A DNA stretch of 64,000 nucleotides from Hydrogenophaga sp. (GTDB lineage Bacteria; Pseudomonadota; Gammaproteobacteria; Burkholderiales; Burkholderiaceae_C), in assembly GCF_030373245.1 (NCBI RefSeq), contig NZ_JAUCZF010000006.1, positions 248,001-312,000 on the forward strand. Direction: 5' to 3'. Within the stretch, counting starts at the first letter, position 1. Each line of letters opens with the position of its first letter. This document shows, one piece after another, positions 10,801-17,564 of the stretch. The translations under genes were made by a program, and so were the position numbers. The notes beneath the pieces are model-generated. The model did not search any database and was not told the origin of the DNA. It was given only the letters and a program-made list of their open reading frames with translations.

Positions 10801-10941
10801 GTCCAGATCGAGGTTTTTGAGGTTGTGCTGGCGCGCGCCGCGAATGCGGATCAGCCCCACCGGTCGATCCGCCGCCTGACTCGCTCGCTCGCCGTCGGCG
10901 TCGGGCGACAAGGGGCTGGGCACGGGGATTTCATCGGACAT
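4807..10941 (-). CDS. Tandem UvrA paralogue (two UvrA units fused, four ABC ATPase modules)
   Basis: A 2044-residue cytosolic protein, about twice the usual 940 residues of UvrA. Unit 1 has Walker A GPSGSGKSS at residues 58-66, then LSGGEVQRINL with LDEPSIGLH; its second ATPase has GVSGSGKSS, zinc-finger-like CPTCGGSG and CPDCDGKR, then LSGGEAQRLKL. Unit 2 repeats the pattern: GVSGSGKST, the canonical ACPVC...CPDC zinc finger, LSGGEAQRIRL, and a last ATPase with CPGCEGQG and LSGGEAQRIKL. UvrA normally works as a dimer in nucleotide excision repair; here one chain would supply all four ATPase sites. Such long forms are known in Burkholderiales as UvrA paralogues of unclear function. I start at the ATG at 10941 (MSDEIPVPSP); the open frame upstream has no UvrA homology and overlaps the neighbour's promoter. 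Unit 1 carries two repeat-derived insertions, listed separately. Confidence 0.93.
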   Translation of the reverse strand: MSDEIPVPSPLSPDADGERASQAADRPVGLIRIRGARQHNLKNLDLDIRTGELTVVTGPSGSGKSSLVFDTLFAEGQRRYVETFSAYARQFLDRMDKPAVDRVDGVPPAIAIDQTNPVRSSRSTVGTMTELNDHLKLLFARGADLFDRETALPVRHDSPESIYQELQKRCREQNDPRLVVTFPVELPASTTPEEIEQWLSASGYTRVQAERVVQRAARAESESKTKTGKTKKSAPVVEAVKVLDVVADRFRMGTAEQARVMEAIEAGLKRGSGKLMVYVLGEEGAGRPDAGQPQGGAAPSGGSEPRAAGSVGVSSPDAGQPQGGAAPLGSVGAAVVWRFSTGLHCPESDIRYSDPAPSMFSFNSAVGACEACRGFGRVIGVDYGLVIPNEKLTLRGGAIKVFQTPAWKEAQDDLMRHAETAGIPRDTPWNKLTPEQQHWVKAGSPNWNGKWNQQWFGVARFFEYLESKAYKMHIRVLLSKYRSYTECPSCRGARLKTESLLWRIGTKAQADAVMPPARRHLPVGVRWSRAQLEALPGLCLHDLMLLPLDQLRNFFGSLADTLVPAGGDATGQAQALKLLFEEINTRLRYLCDVGIGYLTLDRQSRTLSGGEVQRINLTTALGTSLVNTLFVLDEPSIGLHPRDMARINSAMLRLRDAGNTLVVVEHDPAVMLAADRLIDMGPGPGERGGQIVFDGTPEAVRQADTLTGAYLGARKQVGMGFKRMVTDSTPRLILEGAREHNLKNVTVDFPLQRLVVVTGVSGSGKSSLIQDVLAPALLRHFGKSTDAPGAHDRLLGADHLSEVVFVDQSPIGKTARSNPVSYVGAWDAIRALFADAPLARQRSYTASKFSFNGGDGRCPTCGGSGFEHVEMQFLSDVYLRCPDCDGKRYRPEVLEVRIQRDAKIETGSDPDSGSVVSGVGGATTKSGSDPVSAPGQRQTRFLNVADVLDLTVSEAAHLFRNDREVIRALQPIVDVGLEYVKLGQPVPTLSGGEAQRLKLAGFLAEAAKSASASRQSLAKKGTLFLFDEPTTGLHFDDIAKLMRSLRRLLEAGHSLVIIEHNLDVIRSADWVIDLGPEGGDAGGLVVAEGPPEEVRKHPSSHTGQSLREYALSMGEVFEAGEGRAADYLAPTVKAIARPRSTAPDAIRIVNAKEHNLKNLSVDIPRGQFNVISGVSGSGKSTLAFDILFNEGQRRYLESLNAYARSIVQPAGRPEVDAVYGIPPTVAIEQRLSRGGRKSTVGTTTEVWHFLRLLYVKLGTQHCVHDGAAVMPQSPESIAAAILQRYKGRHIGLLAPLVVNRKGVYTELADWARPRGHTHLRVDGEFLPTTGFPRIDRFKEHTIELPVADGVVDPANEAWLRSQLTKALEIGKGQVHVLSELGDLAKAMETGESTRGIGKLEVFSTTRACPVCATSYPELDPRLFSYNSKHGWCPDCVGTGLALSREQRKALDDSVRDDNDKGREQSFAEPDVDVAEDAVCPSCEGTRLNKQARAVKFGGVGITEVARLAVNDVRQWVQNLMKDAVLTLREADIARDLLPEIESRLAFLEEVGLNYLTLDRGAPTLSGGEAQRIRLAAQLGSNLQGVCYVLDEPTIGLHARDNAILLNALHKLGDMGNTLVVVEHDEDTIRRADHIIDIGPSAGKRGGRVVAQGSVADLSANPESVTGRYLLHAMKHPLQARRLVVATGQTDSAQIEVKGANLHNLQNLDVAVPLQRLVVVTGVSGSGKSTIARDVLLTNVAAAVSQRSTFAGRTAWDQKGERPAWVGCDKVLGTETIDRVLEVDQTPIGKTPRSCPATYIGFWDTVRKLFADTLEAKARGYGPGRFSFNTGEGRCPGCEGQGMRTIEMSFLPDVKVPCEVCHGARFNPETLAVTWKGKNIGDVLQMEVDEAVDFFASMPNIAHPLQLLKDVGLGYLTLGQPSPTLSGGEAQRIKLVTELSKVRDDIGRRGQKAPHTLYVLDEPTVGLHMADVEKLIRVLHRLVDGGHSVVVIEHDLDVMAEADWIIDLGPEGGSGGGRIVAAATPEEVVRLGTHTGKVLGPVLER
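8146..8230. repeat. GGGGTCAGA palindromic repeat inserted in frame in the uvrA paralogue
   Basis: The left arm (8146-8168) contains TGAAACGGGGTCAGA and the right arm (8208-8230) contains TCTGACCCCGTTTCA. The arms are 23 bases long with a single mismatch around a 39-base loop. The core GGGGTCAGA resembles REP-type elements widespread in betaproteobacteria. It is translated as a Gly/Ser/Asp-rich stretch (KIETGSDPDSGS to KSGSDPVSAPGQ) located where other UvrA units have KGKNI before DVLD. The reading frame is kept. Confidence 0.85.
9941..10085. repeat. Dispersed GC-rich repeat, copy 2, inserted in frame in the uvrA paralogue
   Basis: Two identical 37-base units (9961-9997 and 10045-10081, beginning GGGGGCTGCCCCGCCTTGGG) lie 84 bases apart, each preceded by CCCCCACGCTCCC. 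The same wording, in reverse complement, makes up the intergenic repeats near 28.6, 44.9 and 57.4 kb. On the coding strand it gives the low-complexity stretch with PDAGQPQGGAAP twice, between LMVYVLGEEG and WRFSTGLHCPE of unit 1. No stop is introduced. Confidence 0.85.
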
Positions 10942-11070
10942 GAGCGGGCTTCTGGGTGAAGAGCCCGACATTCTAGGAGGGGTGGTCTGGCAGCGCAGCG
11001 CCCCTACGTCATTTCCACAATGCCGCGGTTTTTCTGTGGGCATACAGTGCGCTTGCACCAAGGAGCCCAG

Positions 11071-12195
11071 ATGACGAACACCCGATCCCGAATCCTGACT
11101 GCCCTGTGCATGACGGCCGCTTTTCTCTCTTGCGCACCGGCATCGGCTCAGTTGCGCATCGGGCAGCCCTCGGGGTTCACCGGCTCGGTGGCCGCGGGCG
11201 TGAAGGAAAACACCGAAGGCGCCAAGCTCTACTTCGACGCGATCAACGCGCGCGGCGGCGTCAACGGCCAGAAGATTGAGCTGATCTCGGTGGACGATCG
11301 GTTCGACCCGAAGGTGACGGTGGAGGTGGCGCGCGAGTTGATCACGCAGCAGAAGGTGGTTGCCCTGTTTCTCAACCGCGGCACGCCCCACGCGCAGGCG
11401 CTGCTGCCTTTGCTGGCGGAATACGGAGTGCCGCTGGTGGGCCCCAGCACCGGCGCCATGGCTTTGCACGAGCCGGTCAATCCCTGGGTGTTCAACGTGC
11501 GCGCGACCTACCAGCGCGAAGCGGCCAAGGCGATAGAGCACCTTGCCAGCATCGGCATGACCCGCATGGCGGTGCTGCAGACCGACGACTCATTCGGTGC
11601 CGACTCGGCCGCCGGTGCCCAAAAGGGCTTTGACCAAGTAGGACAGAAGCCGCTGTTGCTGCTAAAGTTTCCGCGCGACAAACCCGACTTCGCACCACTG
11701 GCCAAAGAGGTAGCCACTGCGCAGGCGCAGGCCGTGATGGTGATCGGCTCGGCCGGCAACACCGCCAACGCGGTCAAGGCCTTGCGGGCGGCGGGCTCAC
11801 GGGCTCAGGTGGTGACCCTGTCGAACAACGCGTCAGACGGGTTCATCAAGCTGCTGGGCGAGCATGCGCGTGGCGTGATCGTGACGCAGGTGTTTCCCAA
11901 CGAGCGGCGCATCGCCTCACCGCTCATCAAGGAGGCTCGCGAGCTGGCCACGGCCAAAGGACTGGACGGTGTGTCGCCCGCCATGATGGAGGGCTACGCC
12001 GCGGCCAAGGTGCTGGTGGAGGGACTGCGACGGGCAGGGCCCAGTCCAACGCCGCGCGCCTTGCGCGACGCGCTGGAAGGCATCCGCGATTTCGACATCG
12101 GCGGCCTCACGGTGAGCTACAGCCCGACCAACCACACCGGCCTGGATTTCGCCGACCTGTCCATCATTGACGGCTCGGGCCGCTTTCGCCGCTAG
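11071..12195 (+). CDS. LivK-like periplasmic substrate-binding protein (orphan)
   Basis: A 374-residue type I periplasmic binding protein of the branched-chain amino acid/amide class. It has a signal peptide (MTNTRSRILTALCMTAAFLS, cleavage likely after ASA near residue 25) and then the mature fold beginning RIGQPSGFTGSVAAGVKENT. Typical elements are GAKLYFDAINARGGVNG, LVGPSTGAMAL and VNPWVFNVRATYQREA. The start is the ATG at 11071 behind AGGAG; an earlier in-frame ATG at 11020 has no such site. No permease or ATPase genes for this class are adjacent, so it either shares a transporter encoded elsewhere or acts as a sensor. The ligand is unknown. Confidence 0.9.
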   Translation: MTNTRSRILTALCMTAAFLSCAPASAQLRIGQPSGFTGSVAAGVKENTEGAKLYFDAINARGGVNGQKIELISVDDRFDPKVTVEVARELITQQKVVALFLNRGTPHAQALLPLLAEYGVPLVGPSTGAMALHEPVNPWVFNVRATYQREAAKAIEHLASIGMTRMAVLQTDDSFGADSAAGAQKGFDQVGQKPLLLLKFPRDKPDFAPLAKEVATAQAQAVMVIGSAGNTANAVKALRAAGSRAQVVTLSNNASDGFIKLLGEHARGVIVTQVFPNERRIASPLIKEARELATAKGLDGVSPAMMEGYAAAKVLVEGLRRAGPSPTPRALRDALEGIRDFDIGGLTVSYSPTNHTGLDFADLSIIDGSGRFRR

Positions 12196-12290
12196 AGCCT
12201 CTCGCACACAGTCTGCCATTCGCATGGCATGACCGCCGTGGCACCACCGAGAACGGTGGAGAACGAAGCGGCCAATGCCGCGAGCAACGG

Positions 12291-13733
12291 CTACAGGAAA
12301 CCGATGCGCCGCGCACTGCCGAAGTTGCGCAGATTGGGCAGGATGCTGTCGAGCTGGCCCTCGCTGGCACCCATCCAGCCCAGCAGGGTGGCGGCGTATT
12401 GGTCGACACTGAGCTTGGGCAGCCAGCGCCCGTGCAGCTCCCAGGGATCTTGCCCCACATCGTCGGGGCCACCGACCACCAGCTCCGGGAAGGTGCCGTA
12501 GGTGGCGCCGCCATTGACCGCACCGCCCATCACCAGCTGGTGGTTGCCCCAGGCGTGGTCGGTGCCGCTGCTGTTGTTGGGCTTGAAGGTGCGGCCAAAG
12601 TCGCTCTGGGTGAACAGGGTGACGCTGTCGCCCATGCCGATGGCTTTCATGGCGTTGTAGAAACAGGCCATGGCGTCGCCCAGCGCCTTGAGCAATCGGG
12701 CGTGGTCGCCTTCCAGACTGTTGGCCGCGATCTGGCCGCTGTGGTTGTCAAAGCCGCCTTGCTGGGCAAAAAAGATCTGCCGGCTGCCCTGCACCGTGAC
12801 ACGGCCTTGCACCAACTTGGCCACTTGATAGAGCTGGCGACCAATGGGGGTGTTGACACGCCCATTCGTGGTGATGGGCGCAAACGCAGCGTCCAGCGCC
12901 GAACCGGCCTGGTCGCCGGGCCTGACCGCCACCAGCGCACCGAGGCGCGCCGACATGGCCAACGCATCGCGTTGCTGGCCCATGTAGGCATTGAGTACCG
13001 CATTGGTGTCGCTGCCCGCGTACAGGGTGTCGAGCGCGCGCCTGCGCTCCACCTCGGGTGCCCAGGTCGGGTTCTCCAGACCGTTGAGGCCAAAGGTGCC
13101 GCCGGGCTCCGGAAGGACCAGCGGCGTCTGCAGGGCCGAAAGGCCAAAACGCCCGTTGCCTCCAACCGAGATCACCGGGTTGGTGGTGCCCAGCGTGGCT
13201 GCGGCGCGGCCGCCCCAGCCGGTGCGCTCCACCACCTGGGTGCTGGCCGACTCCCACAGCACCTGCTGGTCGGAATGAGAGAACAGGTTTTGCGGGATGC
13301 GGGCATCGGTGGCGGGCAGACCTCGGAACTCAGCCTTGGTCAGCGGCGCGAACAGCGGACCAACGTTGAACACCGGCGCGAGTCCCTGGTCGGCCCAGAC
13401 CGGGGCCAGGGCAGACAGCGCCGGATGCAGGCCATGGTCGGTCCCGCTGAGGTTGACCAGACTGCTGCGGGGCAAGGCGAGCGCACCGCGCACGCCGGCG
13501 TACTGGTTGTAGCGCGTGGTATCGGTGGGGATGACGGTGTTGCAGCCATCGTTGCCGCCGTAGAGGAAAACGCAGACCAACGCCTTGTAGCCAGACTGGG
13601 CGTTGGCCGGCGTCTGGGTGAGTGCCGAGAGGCCGGCGACGCCGAAGGCGCCGGCCAGCGTGCTGCCGCTCAATTGCAGCCAGCGCCGGCGGTTGAGCAG
13701 GAGCTTGTCGAGAGAATGGGTGTGCTGGTTCAT
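12291..13733 (-). CDS. DUF1501 secreted protein with Tat signal
   Basis: A 480-residue protein with the twin-arginine export signal NRRRWLQLSGSTLAGAFGVA near the N terminus and a likely cleavage after ANA, indicating a folded periplasmic or exported product. The body has the DUF1501 marks: CVFLYGGNDGCNTVIP, the FSHSDQQVLWES motif, GFDNHSGQ and LFTQSDFGRTFKPNNSSGTDHAWGN, resembling metal-site motifs of the alkaline-phosphatase/sulfatase fold. The function is unproven. It lies 9 bases downstream of the DUF1800 gene in the same direction. The two families nearly always occur as a pair, so they are probably one transcription unit and one functional unit. Confidence 0.9.
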   Translation of the reverse strand: MNQHTHSLDKLLLNRRRWLQLSGSTLAGAFGVAGLSALTQTPANAQSGYKALVCVFLYGGNDGCNTVIPTDTTRYNQYAGVRGALALPRSSLVNLSGTDHGLHPALSALAPVWADQGLAPVFNVGPLFAPLTKAEFRGLPATDARIPQNLFSHSDQQVLWESASTQVVERTGWGGRAAATLGTTNPVISVGGNGRFGLSALQTPLVLPEPGGTFGLNGLENPTWAPEVERRRALDTLYAGSDTNAVLNAYMGQQRDALAMSARLGALVAVRPGDQAGSALDAAFAPITTNGRVNTPIGRQLYQVAKLVQGRVTVQGSRQIFFAQQGGFDNHSGQIAANSLEGDHARLLKALGDAMACFYNAMKAIGMGDSVTLFTQSDFGRTFKPNNSSGTDHAWGNHQLVMGGAVNGGATYGTFPELVVGGPDDVGQDPWELHGRWLPKLSVDQYAATLLGWMGASEGQLDSILPNLRNFGSARRIGFL

Positions 13734-13742
13734 GGCGCGGCC

Positions 13743-15605
13743 TCAGCGGGTGATCTGGAATTGGGGCGACGCGAAGACCAGGAAGGCCGCCTGCCGGACG
13801 CGGTTGATCAGGTAGTCGTTGCCATTGTTTTGCTGCGTGTAGGCGCTGACCGCCTGGATCACCGCAGTGCGCGACGCCGTGGGCAGCGGCTCGCCCAACG
13901 CCAGCAGCGAGAGGCGGTCAACCAACCTGGCGGGATCACCCGCGTCGGTCACAAAAGCCTGCAGATTGACGCGTGTGCCCACCGCACCCGGCACGCTGGC
14001 CTCCGGACCTGAGCCGTTCCAGTAAATCAGGTAGTTGGCGAAGTTTACGCGCTGCAAGGCGCTGTTGGCGTTGTGGATGCCAAACGCCGGCCCCACCAGC
14101 GGAGTTCCGGCCAGCGGATAGTCAGGCGGGTAGTAATTGAAAACCGATGGCGAGCGGAACATGTGCTGGCGCAGCTCTTCGCCCCACCACCAGCCCAGCG
14201 CCTCGCCATCGGTGCGGCCACCCAGGGCGCGCAGCATGCCGGTGAACAGCTGTACCGGCTCGCGCAGGCGACCGGCACGCGGGCCGGGGTTGTCGTTGCG
14301 GGCCTCGACGTCGAGCAGGATGGCGGCCACCGTGGCCCTCATGTCGCCCGGCCGGCCTTCGCCCAGGCCCTGGTAACTGCCTGATCGGAAGGCGGCCGCC
14401 ACGCGACCCACGTACTCGGGGCTGGGGTTGCTGGTCACCAGGTGCTGGATCAGCTGTTTGCCGATGAAGGGCGCGGTGTTGGGGTGGGCCATCAGGCTGT
14501 CGAGCACCGCTTCGAGCGCGGCGTTGGCGTTGTGACCAGCGGGCAAGGACACGCCGGCCAGCAATGTGCGGGCCTCGGTGTCATGGAATGCCGGCAGCGG
14601 CACCATGTCGCCCTGGTAGTACTGGCAGTTGGCACCGCTGGGCCAGCAGCCGTAGGGCGTGGCGCCCCCGCGCGGGTAGGTCCAGCCGGTGAGCGCATAC
14701 GCGTAATTGCGCACCGTCTCGTTGTCGTAAGTGGGCTGGCAGCTGCCGCCTCTGAGCGTGCCGTTGCTGTTGAGTTCGCAGGTTCCCAGCGCAAAGAGCT
14801 GCAACAGCTCGCGCGCGAAGTTTTCGTTGGGCGCGGCCTTGTCGTTGTTCACGTTGTCCAGGTAGTCGCCCATGACGGGCGACAGCGTGACCGAGCGCAG
14901 GATGTCGCGGTAGTTGCCGAATGCGCGGTCGAGCAGCATGTTCTGGTAGTTGCGCAGGCCGTAGGTGCCGAACACCTCCAGGCTGGACACCACCACGATT
15001 TGCTGCAAGGCGAGCGCAACGCGCTGACGCAGCTGATCGGGCTGATTCACCGCGTTGCGGTAGAAGTCCCACACCAGCGGGGTGCTGGAGTACCAGTCGC
15101 GCCAGCAGTTGTCGCCCCGTCCATCGCAGAATTCACCCACGCCGGTGTGCTGGTGCGCGGCACCGGTGCCGCCGCTTGTGTAGCGGGAACCGGTGGCCAA
15201 CATCTGTTGCGTAATCCAAGCCTGTGCGCCCTGGCTGCGCAGGCCCTCGACGAGAGCCTCGGTGGCGCCAAAGGTGGCCTGGTTGGCCAGACGCACCGCG
15301 GCCTTTTGCGACATCGCGGCCACGGGGGGCGGTGTCGGCGTCGTTACCGTACCGGGCGTGGTCGTGGTTCCGGGCGTGGTGGTCGTCCCGGGTGTAGGGC
15401 TGGTCGGAGCCGGGGTGGGCGTGGCGCCCGTCGGCGGTGCGCTCGGGGCAGGTGCTGCACCCACCACCGTCCCTGTGGACCCTGGGTCTCCTCCTCCACC
15501 ACAGGCCGCCAGGGCCACTGCAGCGATCAGCGCAGTGGCTTGAAGGGCATGCCGCCAGGCAGGTGTTGCACGGGGCGCAGTGAACAAGGCGTGGGAGGTC
15601 TTCAT
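13743..15605 (-). CDS. DUF1800 lipoprotein
   Basis: A 620-residue protein whose N terminus ends in the lipobox LAAC followed by GGGG, so it is probably a lipoprotein. Then comes a Pro/Thr/Ala linker of about 60 residues with tandem PGTTTT units, encoded by short GC-rich direct repeats around 15340-15420. The DUF1800 domain follows, with RLANQATFG, NFARELLQLFALG, YALTGWTYP and KQLIQHLVTSNPSPEYVGRV. The start is the ATG at 15605 (MKTSHALF); the frame is open further upstream without coding character. Partner of the DUF1501 gene. The pair has been linked to exported or cell-surface functions, but the activity is unknown. Confidence 0.9.
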   Translation of the reverse strand: MKTSHALFTAPRATPAWRHALQATALIAAVALAACGGGGDPGSTGTVVGAAPAPSAPPTGATPTPAPTSPTPGTTTTPGTTTTPGTVTTPTPPPVAAMSQKAAVRLANQATFGATEALVEGLRSQGAQAWITQQMLATGSRYTSGGTGAAHQHTGVGEFCDGRGDNCWRDWYSSTPLVWDFYRNAVNQPDQLRQRVALALQQIVVVSSLEVFGTYGLRNYQNMLLDRAFGNYRDILRSVTLSPVMGDYLDNVNNDKAAPNENFARELLQLFALGTCELNSNGTLRGGSCQPTYDNETVRNYAYALTGWTYPRGGATPYGCWPSGANCQYYQGDMVPLPAFHDTEARTLLAGVSLPAGHNANAALEAVLDSLMAHPNTAPFIGKQLIQHLVTSNPSPEYVGRVAAAFRSGSYQGLGEGRPGDMRATVAAILLDVEARNDNPGPRAGRLREPVQLFTGMLRALGGRTDGEALGWWWGEELRQHMFRSPSVFNYYPPDYPLAGTPLVGPAFGIHNANSALQRVNFANYLIYWNGSGPEASVPGAVGTRVNLQAFVTDAGDPARLVDRLSLLALGEPLPTASRTAVIQAVSAYTQQNNGNDYLINRVRQAAFLVFASPQFQITR

Positions 15606-15736
15606 GAATCCGGACTCTAGGGGACGAAGCTTCCCCAGGCGTGAGCAGAAGTAACCGCCGCACCGCGCCGATACGGATGAATACAAAAGTCCGACAAACA
15701 CCGGGGCAAGACCGACCAACGGCTGCCACCGTTTCT

Positions 15737-15758
15737 GCTCCGCGCCTTTCGAAGGAGC
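15737..15758 (-). terminator. Possible terminator hairpin behind the universal stress protein gene
   Basis: GCTCC at 15737-15741 pairs with GGAGC at 15754-15758, five bases past the stop codon of the universal stress gene on the minus strand. There is no T tract, so this is a weak call. Inner pairing of GCCTT with GAAGG is an alternative. Confidence 0.3.
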
Positions 15759-15762
15759 GGGG

Positions 15763-16200
15763 TCAGACCTTGACGATGAGCACCGGCTGCGTCGCGTGGG
15801 CCAGCACCTTCTGCGCCACACTGCCCAGGATCAGCGATTTGATGCCGCGGTGACCGTGCGAACCCATGACGATCAGGTCGCAGTTTTCGGCGCTGGCCGT
15901 CTCCAGAATGCCTTCGTGCACCACGTTGCGCTCGATGGTGTCGCCCGCAAACGGCACCTCATGCACCTTGCAGGCCTTGGCAAGCATGTCCAGCGCCTGA
16001 CCCGCAGCGCTCTTGGCTTCGGCCAGGTACGCTTGCAGACCCACGGCCGACGCATCACCGATGCCAATGTAGGGAAACGGGTCGATCACATAGACACCCA
16101 CGATCTCGGCACCGGTGCTCCTAGCCAGTTCGGCGGCCGTCTTGGCGGCCAGGGCAGCCTGGGCAGAACCATCGGTGGGGACAAGGATTTTCTTGAACAT
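15763..16200 (-). CDS. Universal stress protein (UspA family)
   Basis: A 145-residue single-domain cytosolic Usp. The N terminus MFKKILVPTDGSAQAALAAK holds the conserved strand and the DGS nucleotide-contact motif, and the C-terminal half carries the ATP-binding loop GSHGHRGIKSLILGSVAQKVL (G-2X-G-9X-G-S/T type). Family members of this type bind ATP and act in stress survival. The ATG at 16200 follows GGAGACC. The stop codon lies inside a GGGGTCAGA repeat core (15759-15767), suggesting that the 3' end was trimmed or replaced by that repeat. It is monocistronic, between unrelated genes. Confidence 0.92.
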   Translation of the reverse strand: MFKKILVPTDGSAQAALAAKTAAELARSTGAEIVGVYVIDPFPYIGIGDASAVGLQAYLAEAKSAAGQALDMLAKACKVHEVPFAGDTIERNVVHEGILETASAENCDLIVMGSHGHRGIKSLILGSVAQKVLAHATQPVLIVKV

Positions 16201-16316
16201 GGCGGTCTCCTGAACAGGTTGGTCAAGCACACAGCACCCGGAAAACCAACCCATTTGCATGTTAGCCCCCACCCTGGCCCCGCCGCTTGAGGCAGATCAA
16301 GCACCAGCCCGGCGAT

Positions 16317-17564
16317 TCACTGCTGCTGAGCCCGCTCCAGCATGGCTTGCATCAGCACGTCGCACCCCGCCGCGAGGTGTTCGGGTCGGGCGTCTTCAAT
16401 CTCGTTGTGGCTGATGCCGTCCTTGCAAGGCACAAAGATCATGCCGGCCGGCGCCACCTGTCCCGCGTAGATGGCATCGTGCCCCGCGCCCGACACCACC
16501 GGCATCTGGCTGTGCCCCAGTCTTGTGGCGGCCTGAGACACCGCCTGCACACAATCGGCGTCAAACAGCTGCGCCGCATAACGCGACACCTCGACGATCT
16601 GGACCTCAAGCCCCAGCTCGGTGCTCACGCGCCGTGCGACGGCCTCCACCTCAGCCACCTGCTGATCGACCAGGGCATCGCTGCTGTTGCGCAGATCGAT
16701 CGAGAAAGTCACTCGCCCTGGAATCACATTGCGGCTGTTGGGATGCACGCGCACCATGCCCACCGTGCCACGACCATCAGGTCCATGCCGAAGCGCAGAC
16801 GCCACCACCGCCTGCATCAGCTGGGTGGCGCCCTGCAAGGCGTCGCGTCGCAAGGCCATGGGCGTGGGCCCGGCGTGGGCCTCCATGCCGGTGACCGTGC
16901 AATCGAACCAGCGGATGCCGAGCACGCCAGTGACCACACCAATCGTCACGCCAGCATCTTCCAGCACCGGCCCCTGCTCGATGTGAGCTTCGAAATAGGC
17001 GCCGATGGGGTGCTCGCCGGGCACCTCATCGCCCAGATAGCCGATGCGTTCCAGCTCCTGGCGCACCGTGTGCCCATCGGCGTCGGTGGCGGCGTAGGCG
17101 TGCGCCAGCGAAAACGCACCCGCAAAGACCCCGGAACCCATCATCACCGGCACGAAGCGCGAGCCTTCTTCGTTGGTCCAGATCGCAATTTCCAGGGGCG
17201 CCTCGGTGGTGATGCCATGGTCATTGAGCGTGCGCACCACCTCCAGCCCGGCCAGCACGCCGTAGTTGCCGTCAAACTTCCCGCCCGTGGGCTGGGTGTC
17301 GATGTGGCTGCCCGTGACCACAGGGGCCAGCTCGGGCCGCCGACCTTCCCGGCGCATGAAGATATTGCCGATCTGGTCCACCACCACCGACAGGCCTGCC
17401 TCGCGGCCCCAGGCCACCACCAGGTCTCGACCCTGGCGATCGAGGTCGCTCAGCGCAAGCCTGCACACCCCGCCCTTGGGCGTGGCGCCTACGGCCGCCA
17501 GTGCCATCAAGGAATCCCAGAGGCGCTGCCCGTTGATCCTCAGGGTCGCAGTGTCTTCATTCAT
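16317..17564 (-). CDS. M20-family Zn amidohydrolase (allantoate/N-carbamoyl amino acid type)
   Basis: A 415-residue cytosolic metallohydrolase of the AllC/HyuC (amidase, hydantoinase/carbamoylase) group. Metal and catalytic motifs are GSHIDTQPTGGKFDGNYG, TNEEGSRF, EAHIEQGP and the C-terminal GAGHDA, with the dimerisation domain between them starting near residue 210. Enzymes of this type remove the carbamoyl group from N-carbamoyl amino acids, or ammonia and CO2 from allantoate, ureidoglycine or beta-ureidopropionate. Sequence alone does not separate these. The start overlaps the regulator stop (ATGA), so the regulator and enzyme are cotranscribed. Ureidoglycolate lyase two genes away favours an allantoin-type pathway. 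Confidence 0.88.
   Translation of the reverse strand: MNEDTATLRINGQRLWDSLMALAAVGATPKGGVCRLALSDLDRQGRDLVVAWGREAGLSVVVDQIGNIFMRREGRRPELAPVVTGSHIDTQPTGGKFDGNYGVLAGLEVVRTLNDHGITTEAPLEIAIWTNEEGSRFVPVMMGSGVFAGAFSLAHAYAATDADGHTVRQELERIGYLGDEVPGEHPIGAYFEAHIEQGPVLEDAGVTIGVVTGVLGIRWFDCTVTGMEAHAGPTPMALRRDALQGATQLMQAVVASALRHGPDGRGTVGMVRVHPNSRNVIPGRVTFSIDLRNSSDALVDQQVAEVEAVARRVSTELGLEVQIVEVSRYAAQLFDADCVQAVSQAATRLGHSQMPVVSGAGHDAIYAGQVAPAGMIFVPCKDGISHNEIEDARPEHLAAGCDVLMQAMLERAQQQ

Noticed and set aside
6472..10959. Two very long plus-strand open frames (558 and 873 codons) antisense to the uvrA paralogue
   Set aside because: They are the mirror frame of a GC-rich gene; the translations are His/Arg/Gly-rich without any family motif, while the minus-strand frame has four intact ABC ATPases.
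10942..11541. A 200-codon upstream extension of the uvrA paralogue
   Set aside because: It has no UvrA homology, overlaps the opposite-strand binding protein gene and its promoter, and the UvrA fold begins right after the ATG at 10941.
15340..15430. Short direct repeats that might suggest a CRISPR or VNTR array
   Set aside because: They are in-frame codons of the Pro/Thr linker of the DUF1800 lipoprotein; there are no spacers and no cas genes in the window.
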